Below are positions 27,777 to 35,308 of a stretch of DNA of 64,000 nucleotides, in pieces (within the stretch, counting starts at the first letter, position 1; each line of letters begins with the position of its first letter). The stretch lies in contig NZ_CP096884.1 in assembly GCF_023273855.1 (NCBI RefSeq), positions 248,001 through 312,000 on the forward strand, read 5' to 3'. Source of the stretch: Seonamhaeicola sp. ML3 (GTDB lineage Bacteria > Bacteroidota > Bacteroidia > Flavobacteriales > Flavobacteriaceae). Made by a program: the position numbers and the translations under genes. The notes beneath the pieces were generated by a model, which saw only the letters and a list, made by a program, of their open reading frames with translations, did not search any database and was not told the DNA's origin.

Positions 27777-27790
27777 CCTTTAGCTTTTCT
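27758..27790 (+). terminator. Terminator overlapping the end of uvrB
   Basis: A perfect 15-bp stem (27758-27772 with 27776-27790) closes a 3-base loop (27773-27775). The left arm encodes the last residues of UvrB and the stop codon TAA (27774-27776) lies at the loop. The right arm ends in TTTTCT, a weak T tract. Confidence 0.7.
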
Positions 27791-27848
27791 ACATTCCTCT
27801 CAAGAATGAACAACACTGTATTTCTAAAAAATATTAGCAGGTTATCGT

Positions 27849-28256
27849 TTAGTTATACTGAGTTTTAAAAATATCTATTAATACATCCGGTGGGACAATC
27901 TTATTTGGAAAACTTTCCATGAGGTACAGAACCTTTGTTATAGATTCATGGCTCAATCCCATACGTAAACCAAAATTATATAACTTAATAACTCCCGCCG
28001 AATCATTATTATTATCCTGATCAATATTCATAAGTAAAACTAACCTATGGAATTGTACAATTCTTTCGCTATGAGATTTTAAATGAGTGTAATTAACCGG
28101 GTGGTCAATTAGATATTCAAAATCTTCACGAGATATATCTAATTGTTTAGCTACGCCCAATAAAAAATTATATTCTATTTCCTTAATGTCTTTGTCATAG
28201 CTTGCAAAAGCAATCATTTCAGACAAAAGACTTAATTTTTCTACTCTATTAACCAT
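27849..28256 (-). CDS. TerB-like small helical protein
   Basis: A 135-residue all-helical soluble protein. The ATG at 28256 is chosen over a TTG two codons upstream. The arrangement LSLLSEMIAFASYDKDIKE, then YNFLLGVAKQLDIS and, later, LLMNIDQDNN resembles a TerB/DjlA-N-type fold, in which two repeats of a helix plus an acidic loop bind metal. It is convergent with uvrB (72-base gap). In flavobacteria a small gene of this type is often found next to uvrB, but that is recollection, not something seen here. Function unknown. Confidence 0.65.
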   Translation of the reverse strand: MVNRVEKLSLLSEMIAFASYDKDIKEIEYNFLLGVAKQLDISREDFEYLIDHPVNYTHLKSHSERIVQFHRLVLLMNIDQDNNNDSAGVIKLYNFGLRMGLSHESITKVLYLMESFPNKIVPPDVLIDIFKTQYN

Positions 28257-28262
28257 TTCCAA

Positions 28263-28601
28263 AGGCTTTTTATTAATACTATAAAATTAAGTAGAAGAAT
28301 AAATTATTAATCGTAGATATAGTGCCACTTATCGAAAAACAGATTACAGTTAGTCGTGGTTTTTTTCTAGTTTAACTACAGATTAGGTTCATTCATCTAA
28401 CAAAGCCGTATTTTAACATTTAACTTTTTAAATTAAAAAACCTCCTCATTAATATATAATCAACTGATTTTCAATATTTTAAAAAATAAAATAAATAAAA
28501 ACTTCTGTTCCTCTTTAAACGTAAAAAAAAGTACTACTGGAAGAAATCAGGAAAACGCTAGAAGACTTACCTCAACAAATGAAAATCGATGAAATACACA
28601 T
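28263..28601. other. AT-rich intergenic stretch between the TerB-like gene and sucC
   Basis: About 340 bases with no complete gene on either strand. Apart from a short possible coding remnant at 28525-28623 and the sucC terminator just after it, I see only AT-rich DNA with no clear promoter, repeat or RNA structure. The TerB-like gene must be transcribed leftwards from here, but no convincing -7/-33 pair was found. Confidence 0.5.
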
Positions 28602-28623
28602 AAAAAAAAAGGAGCGACCTTAG
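28525..28623 (+). pseudogene. Possible coding remnant resembling an antitoxin N-terminus
   Basis: A 32-codon open stretch without a start codon reads LLEEIRKTLEDLPQQMKIDE and similar. The pattern 'I-R-K-x-L-x-x-L-P-x-x-M-x-I-D-E-I' recalls the N-termini of small antitoxin-like proteins. A stop precedes it directly (28522-28524) and it ends in the sucC terminator, so it cannot be a working gene. It may be chance. Confidence 0.2.
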
Positions 28624-28637
28624 GTCGCTCCTTTTAG
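28602..28637 (-). terminator. Rho-independent terminator after sucC (probably bidirectional)
   Basis: The stem AAAAGGAGCGACC pairs with GGTCGCTCCTTTT around a 3-base loop (centre near 28621). A run of A on the left side (28602-28610) gives a U tract for leftward transcription from sucC, and the right arm ends in TTTT for rightward transcription. It lies 23 bases from the sucC stop. Confidence 0.85.
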
Positions 28638-28659
28638 TATCTTGAATTGCTTTCTTTAC

Positions 28660-29850
28660 TTAAGCTAGTACTTCTTGTACTTTATCTGCAGCCTCTTGGA
28701 ACTCGGTAGCACTCAATACAGCTAGACCAGAATTATCAATTAACTCTTTTGCTATATCAGCGTTAGTACCTTGTAAACGTACGATGATTGGTACTTCAAT
28801 ATTACCCATATTTTGATAAGCATCGATAACACCTTGTGCCACACGATCACAACGTACAATACCTCCAAATATGTTTATCAAAATAGCTTTAACCGCTGGA
28901 TCTTTTAAAATAATTTTAAAAGCTTGTTCAACACGAGCAGCATCTGCTGTACCTCCAACATCAAGGAAGTTAGCAGGCTCACCACCAGCTTGTTTAATTA
29001 AATCCATTGTAGCCATGGCTAAACCAGCTCCATTTACCATACAACCCACATTACCATCTAAATCTACATAATTTAGACCAACTTCTTTTGCTTCAACTTC
29101 GATTGGATTCTCCTCTCTAATATCTCTTAAGTCTACATAATCCTTATGTCTGTATAACGCATTATCATCTATCGTCACTTTAGCATCAACAGCTAAAATC
29201 TTATCATCACTTGTTTTTAAAACCGGATTGATTTCAAATAAAGATGAATCTGATTTTACATAAGCCGTATAAAGCGCCATAACGAATTTGGTCATTTCTT
29301 TAAAAGCTGTACCGGATAAACCTAGATTAAAGGCAATTTTTCTAGCTTGGAATGGTAATAATCCAACAGCAGGGTCAATTTCTTCGGTAAATATTAAATG
29401 TGGGGTTTCTTCTGCCACTGTTTCAATATCCATACCACCTTCTGTAGAATACATAATCATATTACGACCAGTACCTCTGTTTAAAAGCACGGACATGTAA
29501 TACTCCTCTGTTTCACTATCCCCTGGGTAATAAACATCTTCTGCCACCAAAACTTGGTGCACTCTTTTTCCTTCTGCGGAAGTTTGAGGTGTTACCAAAT
29601 CCATCCCAATAATCTGTCCAGCTAACTCTTCAACTTCTTGTAAATTCTTAGCAAGCTTAACACCGCCACCTTTTCCTCGTCCTCCAGCATGAACTTGTGC
29701 TTTGATGACATGCCAACTCGTTCCGGTTTCGCTTGTTAATTGCTTCGCAGCTGCTACAGCTTCCTGAGCATTTTGGGCAACAATACCACGTTGTATGCGT
29801 ACTCCAAAACTGCTTAATATTTCTTTACCTTGATATTCGTGTAGATTCAT
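28660..29850 (-). CDS. sucC: Succinate--CoA ligase (ADP-forming) subunit beta
   Basis: A 396-residue beta subunit of succinyl-CoA synthetase, the TCA-cycle enzyme that makes ATP or GTP from succinyl-CoA. The ATG at 29850 (MNLHEYQGKEILSSFG) matches the family start; the longer frame upstream is not needed. The N-terminal ATP-grasp domain has VHAGGRGKGGGVKLA, and the C-terminal domain has GAGLAMATMDLIKQAGG and INIFGGIVRCD, the phosphohistidine-facing power helix region. The alpha subunit gene (sucD) is not adjacent. A promoter-like -7 element lies 24 bases upstream and a strong hairpin ends the gene. Confidence 0.97.
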   Translation of the reverse strand: MNLHEYQGKEILSSFGVRIQRGIVAQNAQEAVAAAKQLTSETGTSWHVIKAQVHAGGRGKGGGVKLAKNLQEVEELAGQIIGMDLVTPQTSAEGKRVHQVLVAEDVYYPGDSETEEYYMSVLLNRGTGRNMIMYSTEGGMDIETVAEETPHLIFTEEIDPAVGLLPFQARKIAFNLGLSGTAFKEMTKFVMALYTAYVKSDSSLFEINPVLKTSDDKILAVDAKVTIDDNALYRHKDYVDLRDIREENPIEVEAKEVGLNYVDLDGNVGCMVNGAGLAMATMDLIKQAGGEPANFLDVGGTADAARVEQAFKIILKDPAVKAILINIFGGIVRCDRVAQGVIDAYQNMGNIEVPIIVRLQGTNADIAKELIDNSGLAVLSATEFQEAADKVQEVLA

Positions 29851-29873
29851 AATTTGCTCAATTTTAAGAGTAG

Positions 29874-29905
29874 CAAATGTAAATAATAGCACTTACTTAC
29901 CCTAA
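29874..29905 (-). promoter_or_regulatory. Predicted sucC promoter
   Basis: On the minus strand TACATTTG (29881-29874) matches the Bacteroidota -7 consensus exactly. TTAG (29905-29902), 20 bases further upstream, is a weak -33 element. The ATG is at 29850, which gives a short leader. Confidence 0.5.
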
Positions 29906-29987
29906 TATAAATTCTGAAAAACCCACTAAATTTTTAGATTGTTAAATAATTAACATATTGTTTATTTTATATAATTTTTTTAGTTAT

Positions 29988-30020
29988 TTATTACTAATTC
30001 GATTATATAAAATATCTTTG
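29988..30020 (+). promoter_or_regulatory. Predicted lysA promoter
   Basis: TATCTTTG (30013-30020) matches the -7 consensus TAnnTTTG exactly. TTTA at 29988-29991, 21 bases upstream, is a plausible weak -33. The start codon at 30038 is only 17 bases after the -7 element, so the leader would be about 10 bases. Confidence 0.5.
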
Positions 30021-30037
30021 GCAAAAATTTGAAAATT

Positions 30038-31273
30038 ATGACGGACAATCAATTGCTCGAAGTAGTACAAGAGTTTGGAAGCCCAGTTTATGTTTATGAT
30101 GGTGAAAAAATTGCCAGTCAGTATAAAAGGCTTACCAATGCATTTAAAAGCGTTAAAAGTTTAAAAATAAACTATGCCGTAAAAGCATTGTCCAATATTT
30201 CCATATTAAAGCTTTTACATTCCTTGGGCTCTGGAATAGATACAGTTTCTATTCAAGAGGTACAATTAGGTTTGGCTGCTGGATTTAAACCAGAACAAAT
30301 AATTTTTACTCCTAATGGTGTTTCTTTAGATGAAATTGAAGCAGCAGCTAAATTAGGTGTTAAAATAAACATTGACAATCTGTCTATATTAGAACAGTTT
30401 GGAACCAAACATCCTAACATTCCGGTATGTATTAGAATTAACCCACATGTAATGGCCGGTGGTAATGCCAATATTTCTGTGGGGCATATCGATTCTAAAT
30501 TCGGAATTTCCATTCACCAAATCCCGCACATACTTAGAATTGTTGAAAATACTAAAATGACAATCAACGGTATTCACATGCATACAGGAAGTGACATATT
30601 AGATGTTGAAGTTTTTCTATATGCAAGTGAAATATTATTCGAGACGGCTAAACAATTTAAAAACCTAGAGTTTATAGATTTTGGTTCTGGATTTAAAGTG
30701 CCTTACAAATCGGGCGATATAGAAACTAATATTGAAGAACTAGGGAAAAAATTATCTGCTCGTTTCAATACATTCTGTAAGGAATATGGCAAACAGTTAA
30801 CATTAGCTTTCGAACCGGGTAAATTCTTGGTAAGCGAATCCGGTAATTTTTTGGTTCAAGTAAACGCCGTAAAACAAACAACATCGACTGTTTTTGCTCA
30901 AATAGACTCCGGTTTTAACCATTTAATAAGACCTATGTTTTATGGTTCACACCACGACATCGTCAATATTTCTAATCCAAAAGGCAAAGAACGCTTTTAT
31001 ACTGTAGTAGGCTATATATGTGAAACCGATACTTTTGGAAGCAACAGACGCATTAAAGAGATAAGCGAAGGAGATGTTTTATGTTTTAGAAATGCTGGTG
31101 CTTATTGTTTCTCTATGGCCAGTAATTACAATTCTAGGTTTAGACCTGCCGAAGTATTATGGTATAATGAGAAGGCCCACTTAATTAGAAAAAGAGAAAC
31201 CTTTGAAGATATAACGAGAAATCAAATTGAAGTAGATTTTGGTGTTCAAAAAGAAAAAGAATTGGTTAAATAA
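30038..31273 (+). CDS. lysA: Diaminopimelate decarboxylase
   Basis: A 411-residue PLP enzyme (fold type III) that decarboxylates meso-diaminopimelate to lysine. The ATG at 30038 (MTDNQLLEVV) is preferred over a TTG at 30029. The PLP lysine lies in NYAVKALSN (about residues 48-56). IHMHTGSDI carries the ring-stacking His, EPGKFLV is the phosphate and substrate loop, and CETDTFG contains the catalytic Cys of the partner active site. All expected motifs are present. It is divergent from sucC and ends in a strong terminator. Together with dapD in this window it shows a complete-looking DAP-type lysine route in the organism. Confidence 0.97.
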   Translation: MTDNQLLEVVQEFGSPVYVYDGEKIASQYKRLTNAFKSVKSLKINYAVKALSNISILKLLHSLGSGIDTVSIQEVQLGLAAGFKPEQIIFTPNGVSLDEIEAAAKLGVKINIDNLSILEQFGTKHPNIPVCIRINPHVMAGGNANISVGHIDSKFGISIHQIPHILRIVENTKMTINGIHMHTGSDILDVEVFLYASEILFETAKQFKNLEFIDFGSGFKVPYKSGDIETNIEELGKKLSARFNTFCKEYGKQLTLAFEPGKFLVSESGNFLVQVNAVKQTTSTVFAQIDSGFNHLIRPMFYGSHHDIVNISNPKGKERFYTVVGYICETDTFGSNRRIKEISEGDVLCFRNAGAYCFSMASNYNSRFRPAEVLWYNEKAHLIRKRETFEDITRNQIEVDFGVQKEKELVK

Positions 31274-31296
31274 ATCAAGGTTAAATCTTAGTTATG

Positions 31297-31327
31297 AATG
31301 CTCAACTTAAGTTGAGCATTTTTTTTG
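31297..31327 (+). terminator. Rho-independent terminator after lysA
   Basis: A perfect 24-base palindrome at 31297-31320 (AATGCTCAACTT and its complement) is followed by an uninterrupted T run (31319-31326). Confidence 0.9.
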
Positions 31328-31481
31328 TATCAAAAAAAACACTACCTTTAAATATGGTCTCTTAGTTTTTAGGCCATTTTATCCCTTCTCTTAATAGCAA
31401 CAAAATACTTGCCCTAAATTAATTATGATGTTAGAATAGTTCTAACACGTTTAACTATTAATTAATTTAAACCAACCTAAA

Positions 31482-32210
31482 ATGAAAAAATTATTGTTTT
31501 TAGTATTGATACTGCCAATGTTGGTAGTTGCACAAGAGAATGAATCTTATTTGCTAAATCTATCTGAGATTACTGTAAAAAATGGTCATAACGCTCAGTT
31601 TATTGAAGGTGTAAAGGCTTGGAAAGAATGTTACCTAGAAAATAACGGCGAAGACAAATGGAATATGTGGAAACGTGTTCAAGGTGAAGGCACTGTTTAT
31701 ACCATGACAAGTGTTATGGCTAATTGGGCAGAAATGGATGAAAAAGGCGACGCCGCTGGAAAAGAATGCAGAATGATTGTTGTTAACTTAATCATGCCGC
31801 ATGTTAAAAGTGTACATTATAACATAGCACGCTCAATGCCTGATTTTAGTAGAAATGGCCCTTTCCCCGAAGATACTGAGCTAGTATGGGTTTACAATGT
31901 AAAAATTAATAATTCAACTAGTTTTAGAGAATGTGTAAAAGAAACTTCTACTGCTTTGAAAAATACATCAGATGGCATTAGAGCAATCTGGTATAATGTT
32001 GTTGGAGGAGCACCAGAAGTAGCAGATTATTTTGTAGCAGTTCCACACAAAAACTTTGCTGATTTAGATGTTAAACGAGATGGCGTATGGAAAGTTCACG
32101 AAAAAGCTAACGGTAAAAAGAAAACTGACGCATTAAGAGCAAAATTTAGAGCTGTTGTTGATAAGGATTGGGCTTATATGTACAGTCTCAGCAAAAAACT
32201 TTCAAACTAA
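31482..32210 (+). CDS. Secreted protein of unknown function (242 aa)
   Basis: A secreted protein with a clear signal peptide (KLLFLVLILPMLVVAQ, cut after about residue 17). The mature part (about 225 residues) reads like two similar alpha/beta halves: 'LLNLSEITVKNGHNAQFIEG' with 'WKECYLENNGEDKWNMWKR', and 'VWVYNVKINNSTSFRECVKE' with 'IRAIWYNVVGGAPEVADYFV'. That pattern could be a pair of ferredoxin-like (dimeric alpha-beta barrel) domains, but this is only an inference. I do not recognise a named family. It is preceded by about 150 bases of leader and followed by a perfect hairpin terminator, so it is probably a single-gene unit. Confidence 0.7.
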   Translation: MKKLLFLVLILPMLVVAQENESYLLNLSEITVKNGHNAQFIEGVKAWKECYLENNGEDKWNMWKRVQGEGTVYTMTSVMANWAEMDEKGDAAGKECRMIVVNLIMPHVKSVHYNIARSMPDFSRNGPFPEDTELVWVYNVKINNSTSFRECVKETSTALKNTSDGIRAIWYNVVGGAPEVADYFVAVPHKNFADLDVKRDGVWKVHEKANGKKKTDALRAKFRAVVDKDWAYMYSLSKKLSN

Positions 32211-32229
32211 TCTTAAAAATAGTTTTAAA

Positions 32230-32264
32230 CATAAAAAGTCCATCACCACGTTGGACTTTTTATG
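32230..32264 (+). terminator. Terminator after the secreted protein gene
   Basis: A perfect 13-bp stem (32230-32242 with 32252-32264) with a 9-base loop. The right arm contains TTTTT, so it can also work in reverse. It separates 31482-32210 from the acyltransferase operon that follows. Confidence 0.75.
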
Positions 32265-32305
32265 TTAATCCCTAATTAGAATGTACAAACATAAAACCAA
32301 CCAAT

Positions 32306-33187
32306 ATGAAATCCACATTAAAACTAATATGTCTTTCACTGTTTCTTTCTACCATTTCGTGTAACGATGTAAAAGTAGAGAAAAACATAACCATGTACTC
32401 CAACGTATGGGATGAAATTATTAATAAAGCAAACCTTGATGCTATTAATGATTCCAACTTTGACTCTAACATTACCCTTGTTTCAAGCCCAGAAAACGTT
32501 GTTGGCATTGAAGACTTCAAAGCTTATTATTCAAACTTTACTACCGGTTTCTCTGATGTTGAATTTACTATCGATAACATTTTTGGCCAAGGTGACAACT
32601 TAGTAAAACATTGGAGCTATAAAGGAAAACATACTGGTGACTTCTTCGGAATACCGGCCACAGGAAAAACAGTAGACTTAACGGGAGTGACTCTAGTTAA
32701 AATGAAAGACGGTAAAATTGCTCAAGAACAAGATTTTATGGACAACCTGGCTTTTATGAGTCAGCTTGGAATTGATCCTTTTTTAAATCCCGCTAATGCG
32801 TCAATTATTCAAGAGTTGTATAGCAATTTCGCTACAGGTAACATAGAAGCAGTTGGCGCAGCAATGGATGAAAAGATTATTTGGAATGAAGCTGAGAATT
32901 TCCCGCTTGCAGATGGCAATCCTTATGTTGGTTTTGATGCTATTTTACAAGGTGTATTTGCAAGAATTGTTAGTGATTGGGAATACTGGAAACTCAACGA
33001 TATTAAGCTTCATGAAATGACTAACAACCAAATTTTAGCTACTGGCCGCTACGAAGCCAAATATAAAAGGAATGGGGCATTATTAGATTTGCAAATGGCA
33101 CATTTATGGACACTTAAGGACGGTAAAATTATTTCCTTCCAGCAGTATGCAGACACTAAAGGGATTGCAGACGTAATGTCTAAATAA
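32306..33187 (+). CDS. Lipoprotein with two SnoaL/NTF2-like domains
   Basis: A 293-residue predicted lipoprotein; the lipobox is LSTISC, with Cys19 as lipidation site. The mature part holds two NTF2-fold units. The first (about 30-155) has GIEDFKAYYSNFTTGFSDVE and TGDFFGIPATGKTVDLTGV, typical of SnoaL-like polyketide-cyclase relatives. The second (about 165-290) has IIQELYSNFATGNIEAVGAA and ALLDLQMAHLWTLKDGKIIS, typical of a general NTF2-like domain. Such proteins bind small ligands or do simple hydrolase or isomerase reactions; no substrate can be named. It is the first gene of a run of five genes with gaps of 2-18 bases, ending in two membrane acyltransferases. Confidence 0.82.
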   Translation: MKSTLKLICLSLFLSTISCNDVKVEKNITMYSNVWDEIINKANLDAINDSNFDSNITLVSSPENVVGIEDFKAYYSNFTTGFSDVEFTIDNIFGQGDNLVKHWSYKGKHTGDFFGIPATGKTVDLTGVTLVKMKDGKIAQEQDFMDNLAFMSQLGIDPFLNPANASIIQELYSNFATGNIEAVGAAMDEKIIWNEAENFPLADGNPYVGFDAILQGVFARIVSDWEYWKLNDIKLHEMTNNQILATGRYEAKYKRNGALLDLQMAHLWTLKDGKIISFQQYADTKGIADVMSK

Positions 33188-33200
33188 TTCTCATTCTAAA

Positions 33201-34250
33201 ATGAAATTGAAACATTCGCTTATCACCGCATTGGCACTAACCATTGTCAGCATTACTATTTGGGAAGGCTATTGGCGCACCCAAACAGATTATTATATAG
33301 CCTATTTAGAAGACGACAGAAACTTGTGGTCTCAAGAAAGAGCAAAAGTTGAGACTGCAACTGCTGAAGATATTATTCTGTTAGGAGCTTCCAGAACGGG
33401 GTATAACTTTAATACCCATGTTTGGGAAGAGGTACAAGGCGTAAAACCAATCCACTTAACAGCTAATGGTAAACCTCCAGGGCCTTTTTTAGAAGATATT
33501 GTAAAAAACACCTCTTTTAATGGCACCATTGTGTTTGGCGTAACACCAGTTGCCGTTTTTGTTTTTAACGGAGATAGGAGATGGCGAGTAGCCGAAAAAT
33601 GGATAGACCATTATTATAACAGAACCCATGCTCAAAAATTGGGGTTTGCACTGTCAAAACCCTTACAAAGGAACCTGGTCATGTTAAGTGCCTCCGAAGC
33701 TAATTCCTATAACAATTTAGATTTAAAGTCACTAATCAAAAGGATTTATATTGATGACAATAGAATTAAAGGAAATAATTTCAAACTAGTTAATATTGGC
33801 TATAATGATGAAGACAGAAATTTAATTATGTTCCCCAGATTAACAGATAATCCTATTTATCAAAAAGAAATCACGGATGAATGGGAAAAGGTTATCCCTA
33901 TTGTTCTTACAGAATATTCAGAGGATGTGGAAAAAACAATATCAAAATCAATACATAATTTATCCCATTTAATCAAAATTTTCAAAAATAGAGGCGGCAA
34001 AATTATATTTGTCCGACATAAGGCAGAAGCAGGTTGGAACAAATATTCAAAAAGAATGATGCCTAGGGATAAAGTTTGGGACAGATTTATTGAGACCGTT
34101 AATTGTCCCAGCTATCATTTTGAAGATTATGAGTTCATGTCTAAACACTACTTACCAGACTGGTCACACATGAATGCTGAGGATGCGAAAACATATACCA
34201 GAGATATGGTGAATCAATTAATAAAAGATGGGCATTTAATAAAACACTAA
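33201..34250 (+). CDS. Membrane-anchored SGNH-like protein, copy 1
   Basis: A 349-residue protein with one N-terminal membrane anchor (SLITALALTIVSITIW) and a periplasmic domain. The order of motifs suggests an SGNH/GDSL-like fold of the kind that partners MBOAT acyltransferases (AlgJ/AlgX, DltD): IILLGASRTGYNF around Ser64, GTIVFGVTPV for the next strand, and DWSHMN near the C-terminus with Asp320 and His323 as the remaining catalytic pair. These assignments rest on spacing, not on a database match. The next gene is a paralogue in tandem, and the MBOAT gene follows, so both probably accept acyl groups handed out by the MBOAT protein and modify a surface polymer. Confidence 0.65.
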   Translation: MKLKHSLITALALTIVSITIWEGYWRTQTDYYIAYLEDDRNLWSQERAKVETATAEDIILLGASRTGYNFNTHVWEEVQGVKPIHLTANGKPPGPFLEDIVKNTSFNGTIVFGVTPVAVFVFNGDRRWRVAEKWIDHYYNRTHAQKLGFALSKPLQRNLVMLSASEANSYNNLDLKSLIKRIYIDDNRIKGNNFKLVNIGYNDEDRNLIMFPRLTDNPIYQKEITDEWEKVIPIVLTEYSEDVEKTISKSIHNLSHLIKIFKNRGGKIIFVRHKAEAGWNKYSKRMMPRDKVWDRFIETVNCPSYHFEDYEFMSKHYLPDWSHMNAEDAKTYTRDMVNQLIKDGHLIKH

Positions 34251-34268
34251 CAACCAAAACCAACCAAA

Positions 34269-35306
34269 ATGAAACTCAAAAAATCACTAATCATTGCCAT
34301 AGCAATAACACTTATTGCTACGGTAACCTGGGAACTCTATTGGCGGAACCAAGGTTTTCACCCTACGTTAAATGATGAAAAAGCCCTTTGGGCCATGACA
34401 CGATATAAAGTTGAAAAAGCTACCAAAGATGAAGTAGTTATACTAGGTTCCTCGAGAGCTTACTTCGACATACAAGTGGACCAATGGAAAAAATCAACCG
34501 GAAAAGCACCATTGCAATTAGCATCAACGGGGTCATCTCCCCTTCCTACATTTCATGACATCGTAAATAATACTGATTTTAACGGAACCGTCATAGTGGG
34601 AGTAACTCCAGGCTTGCTATTCTCTACAACCTATCCCAAAGCTTTTCCTTGGGAACGCCCACAATCGAAAGTAGACTTTTATCAGGATAGAACCTATGCC
34701 CAACGACTCAATTTTTTGCTATCGGTTCCCTTGCAAAACAATTTAGTATTGATGTCTGCCGATGAAGAAGAATGGGATAACGATATTGACTTAAAATCTT
34801 TGTTAAAGCGTGTAAACTTAGGAAAACGTGATACCATACCGCCTCCACCCCCATTCTATAATTTTGGAGATGTATCAATTCCTAGAAATATTAGTATGAT
34901 GCCTCGTACTGTAAAGGACACCACCTTTGCCAATTCTATCATTAAAGTTTGGCATTTCTTTGGAAAAGGAGCTCCTCCACCAGATAAAGATGCCACCACA
35001 GCATTCTTTATGAAAGATGTTGAAAAATTTAAAGCCAAAGGAGGGAATCTTATCTTGATTCGCCCACCTTCTAGCGGAGGCGTTAGAATGGGAGAAAAAA
35101 TGGGACTACCCAGAGAACAATTTTGGGATTCACTAGTAAATGTAGCCAATGTTAAAAGCTATCATTTTGAAGACTATGATCAATTCAAAGATTTAACCTG
35201 TCCCGAAGAATCACATCTTTCTCTTGCAGACGCCAATTTTTATACTGAAGAGTTAGTGAAAATTTTGAAAGAAGACAATGCATTAACCAACCAAAAACCT
35301 AACTAA
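34269..35306 (+). CDS. Membrane-anchored SGNH-like protein, copy 2
   Basis: A 345-residue tandem paralogue of the gene just upstream. It shares the N-terminal anchor (SLIIAIAITLIATVTWELYW), the strand-Ser turn VVILGSSRAYFDI (Ser62 equivalent to Ser64 of copy 1), the strand GTVIVGVTPGLLF and the C-terminal helix pair YHFEDYDQF. At the C-terminal catalytic position it has EESHLS (Glu313, His316) where copy 1 has DWSH, so Asp is replaced by Glu. A proline-rich loop (IPPPPPFYNFGD) is absent from copy 1. Its stop is 2 bases before the MBOAT start. Role as for copy 1; whether the Glu variant is active is open. Confidence 0.65.
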   Translation: MKLKKSLIIAIAITLIATVTWELYWRNQGFHPTLNDEKALWAMTRYKVEKATKDEVVILGSSRAYFDIQVDQWKKSTGKAPLQLASTGSSPLPTFHDIVNNTDFNGTVIVGVTPGLLFSTTYPKAFPWERPQSKVDFYQDRTYAQRLNFLLSVPLQNNLVLMSADEEEWDNDIDLKSLLKRVNLGKRDTIPPPPPFYNFGDVSIPRNISMMPRTVKDTTFANSIIKVWHFFGKGAPPPDKDATTAFFMKDVEKFKAKGGNLILIRPPSSGGVRMGEKMGLPREQFWDSLVNVANVKSYHFEDYDQFKDLTCPEESHLSLADANFYTEELVKILKEDNALTNQKPN

Positions 35307-35308
35307 TC

